From positions 1-7,327 of the forward strand of contig DXYG01000101.1 of NCBI GenBank assembly GCA_019415925.1: a DNA stretch of 7,327 bases, written 5' to 3'. The translations under genes and the position numbers were made by a program. Under the pieces are notes generated by a model. It did no database searches. It was given only the letters and a program-made list of their open reading frames with translations, and was not told the DNA's origin. Below are positions 6,470 to 7,327 of this stretch, piece after piece; the stretch's first letter is position 1; each line of letters starts with the position of its first letter. Source of the stretch: Clostridiales bacterium. GTDB taxonomy: Bacteria; Bacillota; Clostridia; Oscillospirales; Acutalibacteraceae.

Positions 6470-7188
6470 AACTTATCTCCAAGGCTGTTGTATGTATAGC
6501 CGTACCACTGTTCCTGAATGTTTCGCTTGTTTCGTCTGCTTATCGGCACAGCTTCACCGTTATTCATCATAAAACAATCGTTTTCAATGTCCTTGACATG
6601 CTGAAAATTTACCATAATTCCCCTTGAACACACAGAAAACCTTCTGTCGCTTTTAAGCGGAGCAATGAATTCGCTGAAATTTGTATAAAGCTCTATTACA
6701 TTGTTGCACAGGTGTATCCGTGTTGTGTGTCGGTAAACATCGATATAATAAATCAGTTCTGTTTCAATACTGTGGACAGAGCCGTTTTTCTTTATGCTTA
6801 TCATCGGTACGTTATAGTCAGGTTTAAGCTTGCATAATTCCATTGCGTGTAAAAATTCTTCGTCTTCTATCGGTTTTATGAGATAGTACACGGCATTAAC
6901 GCTGTAGCTTTGGCGGGCAAATTCCTCGCTTGTGCTCAGAAAAATTATTTTACACAGGCTGTCCGCTTTAAATATTTGTTTTGCAGCATCCATACCTGTG
7001 ATTTTATCCATATATATATCAAGAAATACAATCTGAAATTTACCGACCTCAAAATCTTCTAAAAATTCTTCGGCGCTTGAAAAATCCGTAAGCTCGTATT
7101 TTATGTTATTGCATTTTGCGTATTGATTCAATTTCTCGTTCAGTATATCTCTGTCTGATTTTAAATCATCAACAATCGCTATTTTCAT
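6466..7188 (-). CDS. LytTR-family response regulator
   Basis: This 240-residue cytoplasmic regulator has a receiver domain (about 1-120) with acidic pocket Asp7-Asp8, phosphoacceptor Asp57 in FLDIYM, the hydroxyl residue region LSTS (84-87) and Lys105 in LIKP. A LytTR DNA-binding domain follows (about 128-230), with ISIKKNG, LIYYIDVYRHTTRIHL, FSVCSRGIMVNFQHVKDI and VPISRRNKR. It is the AgrA/VirR type that binds short direct repeats and normally pairs with GHKL/HPK10 kinases, as encoded two genes downstream. I use the ATG at 7188 because AAGGAG at 7202-7197 lies eight bases upstream; the GTG at 7218 would sit at or near the predicted transcription start and lacks a ribosome site. The stop overlaps the next ATG as ATGA. 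Autoregulation is possible because a LytTR-like octamer overlaps the promoter -35. Confidence 0.94.
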   Translation of the reverse strand: MKIAIVDDLKSDRDILNEKLNQYAKCNNIKYELTDFSSAEEFLEDFEVGKFQIVFLDIYMDKITGMDAAKQIFKADSLCKIIFLSTSEEFARQSYSVNAVYYLIKPIEDEEFLHAMELCKLKPDYNVPMISIKKNGSVHSIETELIYYIDVYRHTTRIHLCNNVIELYTNFSEFIAPLKSDRRFSVCSRGIMVNFQHVKDIENDCFMMNNGEAVPISRRNKRNIQEQWYGYTYNSLGDKL

Positions 7189-7196
7189 ATTACTTG

Positions 7197-7202
7197 CTCC
7201 TT
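7197..7202 (-). promoter_or_regulatory. Ribosome binding site deciding the response-regulator start
   Basis: AAGGAG on the minus strand lies eight bases before the ATG at 7188-7186. It selects the MKIAIVDD start over the longer GTG frame from 7218, which would add ten residues before the receiver domain. Confidence 0.85.
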
Positions 7203-7222
7203 GCGCAAAATTACCCACATTG

Positions 7223-7252
7223 ATTATATCACAAAATAATAAATAATTGCAA
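7223..7252 (-). promoter_or_regulatory. Operon promoter with extended -10
   Basis: On the minus strand TTGCAA (7252-7247) and a consensus TATAAT (7228-7223) are 18 bases apart, and TGA directly before the -10 gives an extended -10. The expected start near 7216 leaves a leader of about 28 nt before the ATG at 7188, with the AAGGAG in the middle. The octamer ACGGTTTG (7257-7250) overlaps the -35 and could be bound by the LytTR regulator. No second repeat at the usual spacing was found. Upstream bases 7258-7327 show no gene. Confidence 0.75.
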
Positions 7253-7327
7253 ACCGTTCGTGCTGAATTAATGCATTTCGTGATGAGGTACTTTAAATTT
7301 GTAATACAGATGAATATAATATTAAAT

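Overview
The window looks like chromosomal DNA of a low-GC, Gram-positive anaerobe of the Clostridia, most likely a gut Ruminococcus-type (Oscillospiraceae) organism. This rests on AT-rich codon use, strong AAGGAG-type ribosome sites, an HPK10/LytTR two-component pair, a Big2/Fn3/GLUG-type secreted subtilase, and short GTAGGG-headed GC-rich palindromes of a kind common in such genomes. The genus is inferred; no rRNA or other marker is present. Every gene recognised lies on the minus strand.

Right part (about 7252 down to 2610): a compact three-gene operon. A good extended -10 promoter (7223-7252) precedes a LytTR response regulator (7188-6466). This overlaps by ATGA a secreted, C-terminally membrane-anchored surface protein of unknown family (6469-4538), which overlaps by ATGA a 7TMR-DISM/GHKL sensor histidine kinase (4541-2610). 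Each gene has a clear Shine-Dalgarno sequence at the start chosen here, so two starts are shorter than the longest open frames. The arrangement suggests one signalling unit: the surface protein and the kinase ectodomain outside the cell, kinase autophosphorylation at His456, transfer to Asp57 of the regulator, and LytTR-DNA binding. The ligand and target genes are not visible.

Middle (2609-2120): about 490 bases without a convincing protein gene but not featureless. They hold a second extended -10 box of the same sequence as that of the operon promoter, an inverted pair of the octamer ACGGTTTG (also found next to the operon -35), several hairpins, and a perfect 12-bp stem with a U-rich tail that is a strong minus-strand terminator. 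Together these outline a possible small RNA of about 200 nt, or else a long 3' untranslated region of the operon.

Left part (2119-351): a degraded secreted subtilisin-family (S8) protease. The catalytic Asp, His, Asn and Ser are all present, followed by Big2-like, Fn3-like and GLUG-like regions, but the N-terminus (signal peptide and propeptide) is missing behind a stop and a terminator, and the frame breaks near 766-781. From 350 to the left end there is no gene, only a mosaic of short GC-rich palindromes, including a 166-bp unit with perfect 13-bp inverted ends.
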